From positions 62,001-126,000 of the forward strand of contig JBBIIY010000002.1 of NCBI GenBank assembly GCA_037446255.1: DNA of 64,000 nt, given 5' to 3'. The stretch's first letter is position 1. Each line of letters starts with the position of its first letter. Both the position numbers and the translations under genes were made by a program. The notes under the pieces are model-generated. The model was given only the letters and a program-made list of their open reading frames with translations, was not told the origin of the DNA and made no database searches. Origin of the DNA: Lithacetigena sp037446255 [NCBI: Coprothermobacterota bacterium] (GTDB lineage Bacteria; Coprothermobacterota; HKB111). Positions 36,669 through 46,089 of this stretch are shown piece after piece.

Positions 36669-38429
36669 ATGTATTTAATTTTATTAAAATTCGTAAAGAA
36701 ACAATTCTTTATTTACCTATCAGGAATCTTGCTATTAATTTCTGTAGATTTAGTGCAACTCTTAATTCCACAAATTTTAAGACAGGTAACTGATGAATTT
36801 AGTAAAATGACTGCCAGCATATCCAGTATTTCTAAGTATGCTCTGACCATTGCTATCCTGGCAATTTTTATGATAATTCTCAGGTATGGCTGGAGAATGC
36901 TTATCTGGGGAACTTCCAGAAAAGTGGAAAAACTGATTAGAGAAGAATTTTATAAAAAATTACAAACTCTTGATGCTAATTATTATAACTACCATAAAAC
37001 CGGAGACCTGATGGCTCTGGCAACCAACGATATCAATGCAGTCAGAATGGCTATGGGCGAAGGTTTGCTTCTTATAACTGACTCTTTATTCATGACTATT
37101 CTCGGCATCTATTACCTCATCAATATCAACTTTAACCTCTTTTTGGCTGTTTTTATCCCACTTCCTATTATAACTATGGTGGTTCTTTTTTTTGGCAGAC
37201 TTATACACCATCGATTTAAACGAGCCCAGGAAGGCTTTGCTCAACTAACTTCCCGTGTTCAAGAATCAATATCGGGTATCAGGGTTATTAAAGCCTATGG
37301 ACAGGAAGAAGGAGAGTTAGAAATATTTAAAGAAACTGCCGGTGATTTAGTTAATCGTAACCTGGATTTAGTCAGAATATGGGGGGTATTTACTCCCTTA
37401 GTTCAGTTCTTATCTTCTATCAGCCTTTTCATAACCCTTATTTACGGGGGTAGATTGGTTATTTTAGGGGTGGTTACTCTCGGTGATTTTATCGCTTTTC
37501 ATGCTTACTTAGGACTCTTAACCTGGCCGATGATGGCTCTGGGATGGGTTGCCAATATTTTACAGCGTGGAAAAGCATCTATGCAGCGGATTAATGAGGT
37601 TTTCAACCAGGTACCGGATATCAAGGACTTACCCGAAGTTAATTTTGCAATTGTAAATTTAGAAGGTAAAATTGAGTTCAAAGAAGTAACTTTTCAATAT
37701 CCCGGAAGAGAAAGCCCCGCTTTAGAAAATCTTTCATTTACCATAAAACCTGGTGAAACTCTGGGGATAATTGGAAAGTTGGGAAGTGGTAAATCAACTT
37801 TATTAAACTTAATTCCCAGGTTGTATGACCCCAAAGAGGGAGAAATATTTATTGATGATTATAATATTAAGAGCATTCCTCTTCGGGTTTTGCGTAAAAG
37901 TATTGGTTTTGTTCCGCAAGAAACCTTCCTCTTCTCGGACAGCATAAGAGAAAATATTGCTTTCAGTCACCCATATAGTTCTCTGGACTCTATAGAAGAA
38001 GTATTGAAAAAGGCACAATTTTACGATGATATTATGTCCTTTCCGGAAAATCTAGAAACTGAAATTGGAGAAAGAGGAGTTACTCTGTCAGGGGGACAAA
38101 AACAAAGAGCTACCATTGCCCGAGCCTTACACATAAATCCCAAAATACTGATACTGGATGATTCCTTCTCTTCTCTGGATATTCAAACAGAAGAGAAGTT
38201 AATTAAAGCAATTATTGAATACAACAGGCAGATATGTTGCACAACCCTGATATCCTCTCATCGGGTTTCTTGTCTAAAACATTCAGATTACATAATCGTT
38301 ATTGACAATGGCAGGATTATTGAATCAGGCACACACGAAACCTTAGTTAAGCAGTCTGGTTTATATTCCCATCTTTTTGAGCTTCAACAGCTGGAAAAGG
38401 AGGATAACAGTCTTTATGAAAAACCTTAG
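36669..38429 (+). CDS. ABC exporter half-transporter, degenerate-site subunit
   Basis: A 586-residue type IV ABC exporter half: six membrane helices (about 1-310) and an ATPase domain (about 340-586). Walker A is GKLGSGKST (near 371-379), signature LSGGQKQR, and Walker B ILILDDSFSSLD with Asp in place of the catalytic Glu. With the next gene, which has the normal Glu, it should form an asymmetric heterodimer as in TM287/TM288 or BmrCD. The substrate, drug or lipid, is unknown. ATG start without Shine-Dalgarno; see the upstream -10. The second subunit starts 14 bases before its end. Confidence 0.9.
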   Translation: MYLILLKFVKKQFFIYLSGILLLISVDLVQLLIPQILRQVTDEFSKMTASISSISKYALTIAILAIFMIILRYGWRMLIWGTSRKVEKLIREEFYKKLQTLDANYYNYHKTGDLMALATNDINAVRMAMGEGLLLITDSLFMTILGIYYLININFNLFLAVFIPLPIITMVVLFFGRLIHHRFKRAQEGFAQLTSRVQESISGIRVIKAYGQEEGELEIFKETAGDLVNRNLDLVRIWGVFTPLVQFLSSISLFITLIYGGRLVILGVVTLGDFIAFHAYLGLLTWPMMALGWVANILQRGKASMQRINEVFNQVPDIKDLPEVNFAIVNLEGKIEFKEVTFQYPGRESPALENLSFTIKPGETLGIIGKLGSGKSTLLNLIPRLYDPKEGEIFIDDYNIKSIPLRVLRKSIGFVPQETFLFSDSIRENIAFSHPYSSLDSIEEVLKKAQFYDDIMSFPENLETEIGERGVTLSGGQKQRATIARALHINPKILILDDSFSSLDIQTEEKLIKAIIEYNRQICCTTLISSHRVSCLKHSDYIIVIDNGRIIESGTHETLVKQSGLYSHLFELQQLEKEDNSLYEKP

Positions 38430-40368
38430 AGAATATGACCCTGAAAGTAAGGCTCCTGACTTAATTCTTTTAAAACGACTTTCCTCTTTCGCCAGACCTT
38501 ATTCTAAAACAATGCTGATTGCGCTACTACTTATCATCATGTCCACCTTAACTGACCTGGCCATTCCCTATATAACCAAAATAGGCATTGATACATATAT
38601 AAACCCTTACAAAAATATTGAAGGAGTTCCTTACTATCTTATTAGTAAGGAGCACCTGGAAGAGGTCAAACAAAATTACCCTGTGCTATACCATTCTCTG
38701 AAAAATGAATTAAAAATAGAAAACAATACCTATCTATTAGAACAGAAATTTATTCATTCACTGAATACTGACGACCTATCCAGGTTAAGAAATTATGACT
38801 TATCTAATATTACCAAAATTTCTCTTCTGTTTCTAATTATGATAATTACTAATTTCCTACTCAACTACGGACATGTAATTTTATTAAGCATCGCCAGCCA
38901 AAAAATAATATACGATTTGAGGATAACCATTTTTTCCCATCTCCAGGCATTACCTTTTTCCTTTTTTGATAAAAATCCTGTAGGGAGATTGGTTACCAGG
39001 GTCACTAACGATACAGACGCTATACAAGAAATGTTCAGCAATGTCATAATCACAATTATTAAAGATCTCTTGCTGGTTGTGGGTATCATTACCATTATGT
39101 TCATACTTAATACAACTTTAGCGATTGTTTCTATTTCACTTTTTCCCATATTAATAATTCTTACCATCGCTTTTAGACTTAAAGCACGGGAAATATACCG
39201 TAATGTAAGAACCCTGTTGGCTCGAATAAATGCTTACCTCGCTGAAAACATATCTGGTATGAAAATTATTCAACTATTTCTCAGGGAAGAAGAAAACCTT
39301 GAAAGATTCAAAAATATTAATAACCTCTATTTCCAATCAACCATAAGAAATCTCAAATTAAATTCTGTTTACAGACCAGCAATAAATGCTTTAAGCTCAT
39401 TTGCTTTAGCCCTTATTGTCTATTATGGGGGTAGAGAATTTCTTAAAAATAAAATAGAGATCGGGATGTTATTTCTTTTCTTCTCCTATGTGCAAACTCT
39501 TTTCCGCCCTATTCAGGATATTGCTGAAAAATATGACTTATTACAAAGTGCTATGGCTTCAACCGAGAGAGTTGTAGGTTTGCTTAATGAGCCTATTTCT
39601 ATAACCAACTCCGGCAATCCCATTGGTCTTGACTCAGCCAAGGGAACGATAGAATTTAAGAATGTATGGTTTTCTTACAATAACGATGAATGGGTTCTTA
39701 AAAATGTCTCTTTTAAGATTCATCCAGGCGAAAGCGTGGGTTTTGTGGGAGCTACCGGAGCTGGCAAAACCTCAATTATCAACCTGCTTTGCCGTTTTTA
39801 TGAAGCACAGAAAGGCGAAATACTTATAGATGGGATTAACATAAAGAACCTTACTTTGAAAGACCTGAGGAAAAACATCGCTGTTATCTTTCAGGACGTG
39901 TTTCTTTTTGCTACAGATATTAAAGAAAACATCCGTCTTAATAACCGTGATATTTCTGATGAAGAAGTGCAAGAAGCTGCCCGAAAAGTTCAAGCACACC
40001 TGTTCATTGAAGAGTTACCTTATAAATATGATGAAAGAATGGAAGAAAGAGGCATCACCCTTTCTTCGGGTCAAAGACAACTCATTTCTTTTGCCAGGGC
40101 GCTGGTTTTTAACCCAAGAATTCTTGTTCTTGATGAAGCAACTTCCAATGTTGATTCTGCTACAGAAGCACTTATCAACGATGCTATGAAAGTTGTAATT
40201 AAAGGAAGAACCAGTATTTTAATTGCTCATAGGCTTTCAACTCTGGAAAGTGTAAATAAAATCATCATTTTAAGCAATGGGAAAGTTGTTGAGATGGGAA
40301 CTCATGCAGAATTAATAGCGAAAAAAGGTTTTTACTACCACTTTTACAATGTTCAAAAACTTGATTAA
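38416..40368 (+). CDS. ABC exporter half-transporter, canonical catalytic subunit
   Basis: A 650-residue ABC half. The membrane domain carries an extra segment (about 60-120) between helices 1 and 2, as in BmrD/YheH proteins. The ATPase has Walker A GATGAGKTS, Walker B ILVLDEATSNVD with catalytic Glu, H-loop LIAHRLS, and signature LSSGQ, which departs from LSGGQ. Paired with the first subunit this gives one competent and one degenerate ATP site. I choose ATG 38416, 12 bases after AAGGAGG; the longer in-frame TTG at 38377 lies before that Shine-Dalgarno. Confidence 0.92.
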   Translation: MKNLREYDPESKAPDLILLKRLSSFARPYSKTMLIALLLIIMSTLTDLAIPYITKIGIDTYINPYKNIEGVPYYLISKEHLEEVKQNYPVLYHSLKNELKIENNTYLLEQKFIHSLNTDDLSRLRNYDLSNITKISLLFLIMIITNFLLNYGHVILLSIASQKIIYDLRITIFSHLQALPFSFFDKNPVGRLVTRVTNDTDAIQEMFSNVIITIIKDLLLVVGIITIMFILNTTLAIVSISLFPILIILTIAFRLKAREIYRNVRTLLARINAYLAENISGMKIIQLFLREEENLERFKNINNLYFQSTIRNLKLNSVYRPAINALSSFALALIVYYGGREFLKNKIEIGMLFLFFSYVQTLFRPIQDIAEKYDLLQSAMASTERVVGLLNEPISITNSGNPIGLDSAKGTIEFKNVWFSYNNDEWVLKNVSFKIHPGESVGFVGATGAGKTSIINLLCRFYEAQKGEILIDGINIKNLTLKDLRKNIAVIFQDVFLFATDIKENIRLNNRDISDEEVQEAARKVQAHLFIEELPYKYDERMEERGITLSSGQRQLISFARALVFNPRILVLDEATSNVDSATEALINDAMKVVIKGRTSILIAHRLSTLESVNKIIILSNGKVVEMGTHAELIAKKGFYYHFYNVQKLD

Positions 40369-40434
40369 TTACCACGATAAAAATATAATTAGTATCATAA
40401 TTATTTAGTAATTTAAACGTATAGGAGGTTTATC

Positions 40435-41241
40435 ATGAAATTTTATATATCTGTGGACTGGGAAGGAATATCAGGCGTTGTATCCTGGGAGATTCAGGAT
40501 GACATTAAATCACCTTCCTACATGGAAACTCGTCATAGAATGACCAAAGAGGTTAATGCTGTAGTGGAAGGCTTATTTGATGGTGGAGCAACTTATGTGT
40601 TAGTCAATGATTCCCATGGAAATATGACTAATCTTTTAATAGATGACCTGGATCCTCGAGTAGAGTTGATAATGGGAAGCCCAAAGCCTTTTTCTATGGT
40701 TGAAGGGTTAACCTCTGATTTTAATGGGGCATTGTTGCTTGGTTACCACCCTAGCGCTGGAACTTATCGTGGAATCATGGACCACACTTATTCAGGTTCA
40801 TCCATCTACGAAATTAGAGTTAATGGAGAGCCTTTTTCGGAAGGTGATATAAATGGTAGTTTTGCTGGCTCCCTGGGTGTTCCAGTTGTTCTGGTATCTG
40901 GAGATAAATCAGTAGTTGAATCCTTGATGCTCAGGTTTAAGGGTTCCCTTGGTGTTATAAGTAAGATCGCCTTGGGAAGATCCACCGCTCGTTTGTACCA
41001 TCCCACAAAAGTTTATGAGGAATTAAAGAAAAAAGCCAGGGAAGCTGCCAAATACACAACTAACTTAAAACCATATTGCCCGGACTTTCCCATAACTATG
41101 GAAATTGATTTTACAACTACTCAAAAGACTGATGTAGCCTCTATTCTTCCCGAAGCGGAAAGAATTGGACCAAGAACGGTAAAAATAATTTCCCCGGATA
41201 TGCAAACCGCCTTTAGAAGATTGCTGGTGCTACTAAGATAA
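40435..41241 (+). CDS. dppA: M55 family D-aminopeptidase (DppA-like)
   Basis: A 268-residue zinc D-aminopeptidase. Typical motifs are SVDWEGISGV (metal-binding Asp and Glu near the N-terminus), VNDSHGNM, and GYHPSAGTYRGIMDHTYSG (histidine ligands). DppA forms self-compartmentalised decamers that release D-Ala from D-Ala peptides. ATG with a strong ATAGGAGG. It follows the ABC exporter by 66 bases without a clear terminator, and no dpp permease genes are present. Confidence 0.92.
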   Translation: MKFYISVDWEGISGVVSWEIQDDIKSPSYMETRHRMTKEVNAVVEGLFDGGATYVLVNDSHGNMTNLLIDDLDPRVELIMGSPKPFSMVEGLTSDFNGALLLGYHPSAGTYRGIMDHTYSGSSIYEIRVNGEPFSEGDINGSFAGSLGVPVVLVSGDKSVVESLMLRFKGSLGVISKIALGRSTARLYHPTKVYEELKKKAREAAKYTTNLKPYCPDFPITMEIDFTTTQKTDVASILPEAERIGPRTVKIISPDMQTAFRRLLVLLR

Positions 41242-41253
41242 ATTTTTTGAAGT

Positions 41254-42957
41254 TTAGCGGTGGTTATTTTTAGAGTTATTTATATAAGCTTCGGAAATGT
41301 ACCGGTTAAGCATCCGGTGGCTATTGAAGTAATGAGATATCTTACCAATAGAATTTTTCATAACTTTAACCCAATCATTATGCTTATAGTAAAACATAGG
41401 TAAAATTATATATTCCAATTTAGAATAAAGGTCGTCTATTTCTTTTCTGAAAGACTCATCAGCAGAAACTATCGCATCGGGATGATAACCGATGCACCAA
41501 CCGGTGATACCCTCTATCCACCCTTCAATCCACCAGCCATCAAGAACGCTGAAGTTTACAACACCGTTGTGAGCCGCTTTCATACCACTTGTCCCGGAAG
41601 CCTCTAAAGGTCTTTGTGGTGTGTTTAACCATAAATCAACACCAGCAACCATTTTTGTTGCTATATTTATATTGTAATCTTCAAGATATACAACTTTAAT
41701 TTCCTCTTTCAAATATTTAATTTTATTTATTATTTCATTTATTATTGTCTTACCTGAATCATCCATTTTATGAGCTTTCCCAGAGAAAATAATTTGAATT
41801 TTATTCTGTTTATTTATCTTTTTTAATCTTTCTAAATCGGTAAAAATAAGATTAGCACGCTTATAAGCTGTGGCGCGCCTGGCAAAACCTATGGTGAAAG
41901 TTTCATAATCCATTTGAACCTGGTGATTTTGATTTACATAATCAATCAGTTCTTTTTTTGCATCTTGGTGAGCTTTCCAGATTTCCCAATCAGGAATTAA
42001 ATCAGCTTTGAAAAGTAAATCGGGTTCTCCAATCCACCCTGGTATATATTTATCAAACAGGTTCCTGAAGCTCTTTGCCGACCAGCTATGGGAATGGACA
42101 CCATTAGTTATAGAATGGATATTATATCCAGGAAACATAATTTTAGTAACTTCTCTGTGCTTTCTGGCAACTCCATTTATATAATTACTCAGGTTTAAAG
42201 CCAGTAAGGTCATGTTAAGATGTTCATTACCACCAAATTTTTTTATATCATCAAGAGACATGTAGTCTCCAAGGTTTTTTTGTATCATCTGGTAATCAAA
42301 TATATCGTGACCTGCCTCTATAGGGGTATGAGTGGTAAAAACACACAAATCTCTTACCTTATCTATATTCATATCATTCATCTTTAAAAGTTCAAGGGCT
42401 AAAAAACTGGAGTGTCCTTCGTTCATATGATATTTTTCAATATTTAAATTGAATGCTTTAAGTATTCTTACTCCCCCTATTCCCAGAACTATTTCCTGTT
42501 TCAACCGGTAATTCTTATCTCTATCATATAAATAGGAAGTTATTTCCCTGTCTTCGGCATGATTATCTAAAACATCTGTATCCAGAAATAATATGGGCAC
42601 TTCATGACCAAGGATACTTCTTGTAGAATACAGCCAGGTTTTAATCTTGACTTCCCTTCCTTCAATTGCAACCGAGGTACTAATTGGCAATAACTCCATT
42701 TTTTCAACGGGGTTCCATTCTTGAGGCAATTCATACTGGTTTCCCTCTGCATCAATATACTGTTTGAAGTAACCTTTGCTACTTATCAATGTCACGGCAA
42801 TAAGTGGAAGGCCTAAATCAGCAGCTGTTTTAACAGTATCTCCAGCGAGAACACCAAGTCCGCCTGCATAGGTTGAAATAGAACTTTCAATGCCTATTTC
42901 CATTGAAAAGTAGGCAATTTTTGACTTGTTTAATATCATATTATGTTTATCAATCAC
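41254..42957 (-). CDS. glgP: alpha-glucan (glycogen/maltodextrin) phosphorylase, short form
   Basis: A 567-residue GT35 phosphorylase of the short AgpP type found in thermophiles and anaerobes. It opens with KIAYFSMEIGIESSISTYAGGLGVLAGD. The PLP lysine is in EASGTSGMKAAHNG (near 459), and TIGFARRATAYKRANL and NEGHSSFLALELL are present. It releases glucose-1-phosphate from alpha-glucans. Most likely start is ATG 42939 (MILNKSKIAYFSM) or GTG 42957; neither has a good Shine-Dalgarno. It converges with dppA, 12 bases away. Confidence 0.93.
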   Translation of the reverse strand: MIDKHNMILNKSKIAYFSMEIGIESSISTYAGGLGVLAGDTVKTAADLGLPLIAVTLISSKGYFKQYIDAEGNQYELPQEWNPVEKMELLPISTSVAIEGREVKIKTWLYSTRSILGHEVPILFLDTDVLDNHAEDREITSYLYDRDKNYRLKQEIVLGIGGVRILKAFNLNIEKYHMNEGHSSFLALELLKMNDMNIDKVRDLCVFTTHTPIEAGHDIFDYQMIQKNLGDYMSLDDIKKFGGNEHLNMTLLALNLSNYINGVARKHREVTKIMFPGYNIHSITNGVHSHSWSAKSFRNLFDKYIPGWIGEPDLLFKADLIPDWEIWKAHQDAKKELIDYVNQNHQVQMDYETFTIGFARRATAYKRANLIFTDLERLKKINKQNKIQIIFSGKAHKMDDSGKTIINEIINKIKYLKEEIKVVYLEDYNINIATKMVAGVDLWLNTPQRPLEASGTSGMKAAHNGVVNFSVLDGWWIEGWIEGITGWCIGYHPDAIVSADESFRKEIDDLYSKLEYIILPMFYYKHNDWVKVMKNSIGKISHYFNSHRMLNRYISEAYINNSKNNHR

Positions 42958-43025
42958 GATTATTTTTCATAATTTCTTAATAAAAAGACCCTAATAGTAT
43001 ATCAAATAATTGTTTTAACGCATCC

Positions 43026-43883
43026 TCAAACAGATGCCCACTCTTCTTTAAGTATCTCTCCTTGAATACCTACTACGATAAATTTAAGGGGAATTTTCCT
43101 TTTTGATTGTGTAATAGCAAGTTTTGCAAGTTGCAATAATCCCATACAACAGGGTACTTGCATAATCATTACTGTAAGAGTGTTAATTTTAGCTGTTTCG
43201 ATCAAATCTTTTAACTTTTCCAGGTAAACATCCTGCCCCTCATCAAGTTTAGGGCAGGCTATAGTTAAAGATTTACCTTTCAAATAATCAGAATGGAAAT
43301 TTCCCAGTGCATAAGCTACGCAATCAGCTGCTAAAAGTAAGTCAGCATTCTCAAAATAAGGGGCCCGTGGTGACACCAGATGTAATTGTACTGGCCACTG
43401 TCTTAATTGAGATTTAATTTTTACTGTTGACTCAATTTCATCAATTTGCTCTCTAAAATCCATAGCTTTAGACCCCGGGCAACCCGATTGTTCATAAGTA
43501 TGCAAACAAGGCGATTCGCTCTCTATATCCTGGGGAATTTTGTAATCATGTTCTCTAAGGTAATCTAATGCTTGATTAAACAGTTCTTTTTCTCCATGCT
43601 CTTTAAGATGAAGCAGGTGGGCTTTAATTACATTATCTCCCTGTTTGACAATATTTTCCATTACCTGGTATTCATCATAAGGCTCTGCTTCCCTTTCTAT
43701 AATTTCAATAGCACCTTCAGGACAATACCCCAGGCAAGCTCCCAGGCCATCACAGAATAAATCACTGATTAACCTCGCTTTACCATCAATTACCTGTAAA
43801 GCTCCTTCAGGACAGTTGGGAATGCATAATCCACAACCATTGCACTTTTCTTCCTTAATCTTGATAATACTTCTTACAGACAT
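43026..43883 (-). CDS. 4Fe-4S dicluster ferredoxin-type protein
   Basis: A 285-residue protein. Residues 11-65 hold two ferredoxin motifs, CNGCGLCIPNCP and CDGLGACLGYCP. The rest has PCLHTYEQSGCPG, a rossmann-like part with LLAADCVAYALG and a VPCCMGL motif. Proteins of this form often neighbour hybrid-cluster protein genes in anaerobes and are suspected electron carriers. ATG start with AGGAGAG upstream. It is 14 bases downstream of an Rrf2 regulator and so likely under its control. Confidence 0.8.
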   Translation of the reverse strand: MSVRSIIKIKEEKCNGCGLCIPNCPEGALQVIDGKARLISDLFCDGLGACLGYCPEGAIEIIEREAEPYDEYQVMENIVKQGDNVIKAHLLHLKEHGEKELFNQALDYLREHDYKIPQDIESESPCLHTYEQSGCPGSKAMDFREQIDEIESTVKIKSQLRQWPVQLHLVSPRAPYFENADLLLAADCVAYALGNFHSDYLKGKSLTIACPKLDEGQDVYLEKLKDLIETAKINTLTVMIMQVPCCMGLLQLAKLAITQSKRKIPLKFIVVGIQGEILKEEWASV

Positions 43884-43897
43884 TTTAACTCTCCTAT

Positions 43898-44302
43898 TTA
43901 TTCTAATAGTGAAGCCAGAGTTATGGCTTTTAATTCATTTAATATTTTTTCTTCTAATAACAACATTTTTATGCGTAATATACATTTATTCCTGTCAGGG
44001 CAAATATTTTTTCTAAATACACATTCACTAACTCCTATTGGTCCTTGAAATAACTCTAACAATTCTATTAAAAATATTTTTTCTGCTTCTCTAACAGTAA
44101 TAAAACCACCGCCCTTTCCTTTCTGAGAATGTAAAATTCCTCCTTTATTTAACTTCTGTAATATTTTCCTCAAAAAAGGTCGGGGTATTGAAAGGTTTTT
44201 TTCAATATCTTCAGCAGTATAAATATTTTTGACTGCCCTGTACATAAAACCAAGGACTCTAATAGCATAATCAGTTTCTCTATTTATTAACCTGTTTCTC
44301 AT
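43898..44302 (-). CDS. Rrf2 family transcriptional regulator
   Basis: A 134-residue Rrf2 protein: the winged helix RLINRETDYAIRVLGFM at the start, then IPRPFLRKILQKLNKGGIL, KGKGGGF, and three cysteines CVFRKNICPDRNKC near 107-120, which bind an Fe-S cluster in IscR and NsrR. It probably senses redox, nitric oxide or Fe-S status. Its own promoter contains a perfect palindrome, so autoregulation is likely, and the ferredoxin-type gene follows. Confidence 0.93.
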   Translation of the reverse strand: MRNRLINRETDYAIRVLGFMYRAVKNIYTAEDIEKNLSIPRPFLRKILQKLNKGGILHSQKGKGGGFITVREAEKIFLIELLELFQGPIGVSECVFRKNICPDRNKCILRIKMLLLEEKILNELKAITLASLLE

Positions 44303-44311
44303 AATAACTAT

Positions 44312-44341
44312 ATGATACTATAATAGTATCATTATTGTCAA
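44312..44341 (-). promoter_or_regulatory. Rrf2 promoter with internal palindromic operator
   Basis: On the minus strand TTGACA (44341-44336), 18-base spacer, TATCAT (44317-44312). The palindrome TGATACTA-TAA-TAGTATCA (44313-44331) fills the spacer and enters the -10. A dimeric regulator bound here would block RNA polymerase. The position and symmetry are typical of Rrf2 autoregulation. Confidence 0.75.
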
Positions 44342-44376
44342 GTATTTTTTGCTATCAGTTTTTATTTCGATTAATT

Positions 44377-44406
44377 TTGTATCAAAACTATCTCTTATGG
44401 TATAAA
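44377..44406 (+). promoter_or_regulatory. promoter of the methyltransferase gene
   Basis: TTGTAT (44377-44382), 18 bases, TATAAA (44401-44406) with an extended TGG before the -10. Predicted start of transcription is about nine bases before the ATG at 44422, so the leader is very short and has no Shine-Dalgarno. Confidence 0.5.
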
Positions 44407-44421
44407 CTAAATATTATAAAA

Positions 44422-45168
44422 ATGACAGAATTTGAATTTGAGAAAGTATTTGATTTAGAAGATTATTTTTTTATTTATGGTCCCTTGCTTACACAAGAAG
44501 TAAATGAAACACAATCAAACTTTATTGATGAAGTACTGGGGTTAGAAAAGGGTTCTAAAATCCTTGATTTATGCTGTGGTTTCGGAAGAATCACCAACAT
44601 CCTGGCTGAAAAAGGGTACTCCATGTCAGGATTAGATAACTCAGCAGAGTTTTTGCAAATAGCACGACAGGAAGCTGAGAAAAAACAGTTAAGGGTCAAT
44701 TACTACCAGAATGACATGCGAAATCTTGAATTTTTTGAAGAATTTGATGCAGTTATTAATATTTTTACAAGTTTTGGCTATTTTTGCGATGAAGATAACT
44801 TCAAAGTTTTGCAGGGTATTTCAAACTCTCTAAAAAAAGGTGGTAAATTTCTTCTGGAAATGTTCAATCGTGAATATATCTTAAAAAATTACCTGCCCTA
44901 TATTGTCACCAAAAGAGAAGAGGGTTATGTTGCTGATATTAATTCTTTTGACATTATAAACTCAAGAAATTGCACAGAAAGGATTCTATTTAGAGATGGC
45001 AAAATTAAAAAAGCCAACTTTTTCGTGAGAGCCTACACTTTTACAGAAATTAAATGTCTCTTAAGCAAAGTAGGATTAAAAGTAACCTCAACTTTTGGGA
45101 ACTTTAAAATTGATGAGCCTTACACCCTGAACTCCAGGCGAATGATAGTGTTGGTTATTAAAGTTTAA
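44422..45168 (+). CDS. class I SAM-dependent methyltransferase
   Basis: A 248-residue methyltransferase. Motif I is ILDLCCGFGRIT, followed by MSGLDNSAEFLQIARQEAEKK and the NDMRNLEFFEEFDAVINIFTSFGYF region. The substrate is unknown; the closest general layout is the YqeM/UbiE-like Methyltransf_25 group. I take ATG 44422 (MTEFEFEKVFDLEDYF). A TTG at 44335 is in frame, but it lies upstream of the promoter and adds a non-conserved stretch. Its stop overlaps the convergent gene by three bases. Confidence 0.85.
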   Translation: MTEFEFEKVFDLEDYFFIYGPLLTQEVNETQSNFIDEVLGLEKGSKILDLCCGFGRITNILAEKGYSMSGLDNSAEFLQIARQEAEKKQLRVNYYQNDMRNLEFFEEFDAVINIFTSFGYFCDEDNFKVLQGISNSLKKGGKFLLEMFNREYILKNYLPYIVTKREEGYVADINSFDIINSRNCTERILFRDGKIKKANFFVRAYTFTEIKCLLSKVGLKVTSTFGNFKIDEPYTLNSRRMIVLVIKV

Positions 45169-45962
45169 TCAGCTAAAATTCTCTGTAAATTTTCCCGGCT
45201 AATTATTATATCGTTAATAGAGTCTTTAAAAGAAAATATTTCCATTATGGCTGTTCCCTGAAAACCCTTAAGAAAGCTCTTGTAATTATTGTAGGGTAAG
45301 GAGCCGGTCCCTACCGGAAGATGTTCATCAGCAAATCCATAATTATCATGTAGATGAAGATGTTTAATATACGGTTTAAGAGTGTCAATGAATTCCTGGG
45401 TTAATTTAGCTATATGAGCATGTCCGAAATCCAGGGTAACTTTTAATTCCGAGTTAAAAGTATTCATTAATTTGAGCATCTTATCAGGTTTATTTACCAT
45501 CCAGGTATCTTCAATTCCCAGGTTCTCTACAGCTATGGTAATGTCAAGAGAATTTGCTATTATCAATAAATCACCAAGTAGTTTTTCCATCCGTTCTTCC
45601 ACAACTTCCAGAACAGGTTGAAAACAAATAGGAGCAAAGGCTGGATGAAAAACAGATAGTTTAACCCCTACTTCAGCAGCAAAATTTAAAGCAATGATAT
45701 TTTCTTCTCTGGTTAATTTATAAATACCAGCATTCAAACTACCGGTGTTAAAGTCTAACGCTGGAAGATGTAATGTTAATTCCACCCCTTCCTCTCTTGC
45801 CACTTTACCAATTTCTTTTGATGTTTCCTTAAAGGGGAAGTTATCAATAAACAAAAAATCTCCAAATATCTCCACCAGTTCAAAATCCAATTCACGGGCT
45901 TTTTTAATAGCTTCAGTTATTTTAAGATGACCTGTGGATAGAGCAGAAATACCTATTTTCAT
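45165..45962 (-). CDS. xylose isomerase-like TIM-barrel protein (AP endonuclease family 2 fold)
   Basis: A 265-residue sugar-phosphate isomerase/epimerase-type protein: KIGISALSTGHLKITEAIKKARELDFELVEIFGD, ELTLHLPALDFN, IAVENLGIEDTW, LDFGHAHIA and HLHLHDNYGFADEHLPVGTGSLPY. The histidines, Glu and Asp ligands of the barrel are present. The substrate is unknown. The correct start is ATG 45962, seven bases after AGGAGG. An in-frame extension upstream (MGVRFPSPAPFF...) is only read-through of the tRNA-Leu gene. Confidence 0.85.
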   Translation of the reverse strand: MKIGISALSTGHLKITEAIKKARELDFELVEIFGDFLFIDNFPFKETSKEIGKVAREEGVELTLHLPALDFNTGSLNAGIYKLTREENIIALNFAAEVGVKLSVFHPAFAPICFQPVLEVVEERMEKLLGDLLIIANSLDITIAVENLGIEDTWMVNKPDKMLKLMNTFNSELKVTLDFGHAHIAKLTQEFIDTLKPYIKHLHLHDNYGFADEHLPVGTGSLPYNNYKSFLKGFQGTAIMEIFSFKDSINDIIISRENLQRILAD

Positions 45963-45992
45963 AATATTCCTCCTGAATTTAAATGCAAAAAA

Positions 45993-46080
45993 TGGTGCCG
46001 GGGAAGGGAATCGAACCCCCACGAGGTTTACCCTCAGCGGATTTTAAGTCCGCTGCGTCTGCCTGTTCCGCCACCCCGGC
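45993..46080 (-). tRNA. tRNA-Leu (anticodon UAA)
   Basis: An 88-base cloverleaf with CCA encoded. Acceptor GCCGGGG pairs with CCCCGGC. The anticodon loop CTTAAAA is closed by GCGGA/TCCGC, and a long variable arm (GAGGGTAAACCTC) is typical of tRNA-Leu. The TPsiC arm GGGGGTTCGATTCCC is intact. Confidence 0.97.
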
Positions 46081-46089
46081 ATTGTCTTC

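Noticed and set aside
38377-38415. Longer TTG start for the second ABC subunit
   Set aside because: The extension would span the AAGGAGG that serves the ATG at 38416, and it adds no conserved sequence.
43010-43045. GCATC/GATGC hairpin at the end of the ferredoxin-type gene as a terminator
   Set aside because: Only a five-base stem with no U-run after it; too weak to call.
44335-44421. Longer TTG start for the methyltransferase
   Set aside because: It lies upstream of the likely promoter (44377-44406) and overlaps the Rrf2 -35 region. The family-like sequence begins at ATG 44422.
45963-46022. N-terminal extension of the isomerase-like protein (MGVRFPSPAPFF...)
   Set aside because: This is the tRNA-Leu 3' half read as protein. 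The real start at 45962 has an AGGAGG seven bases upstream.
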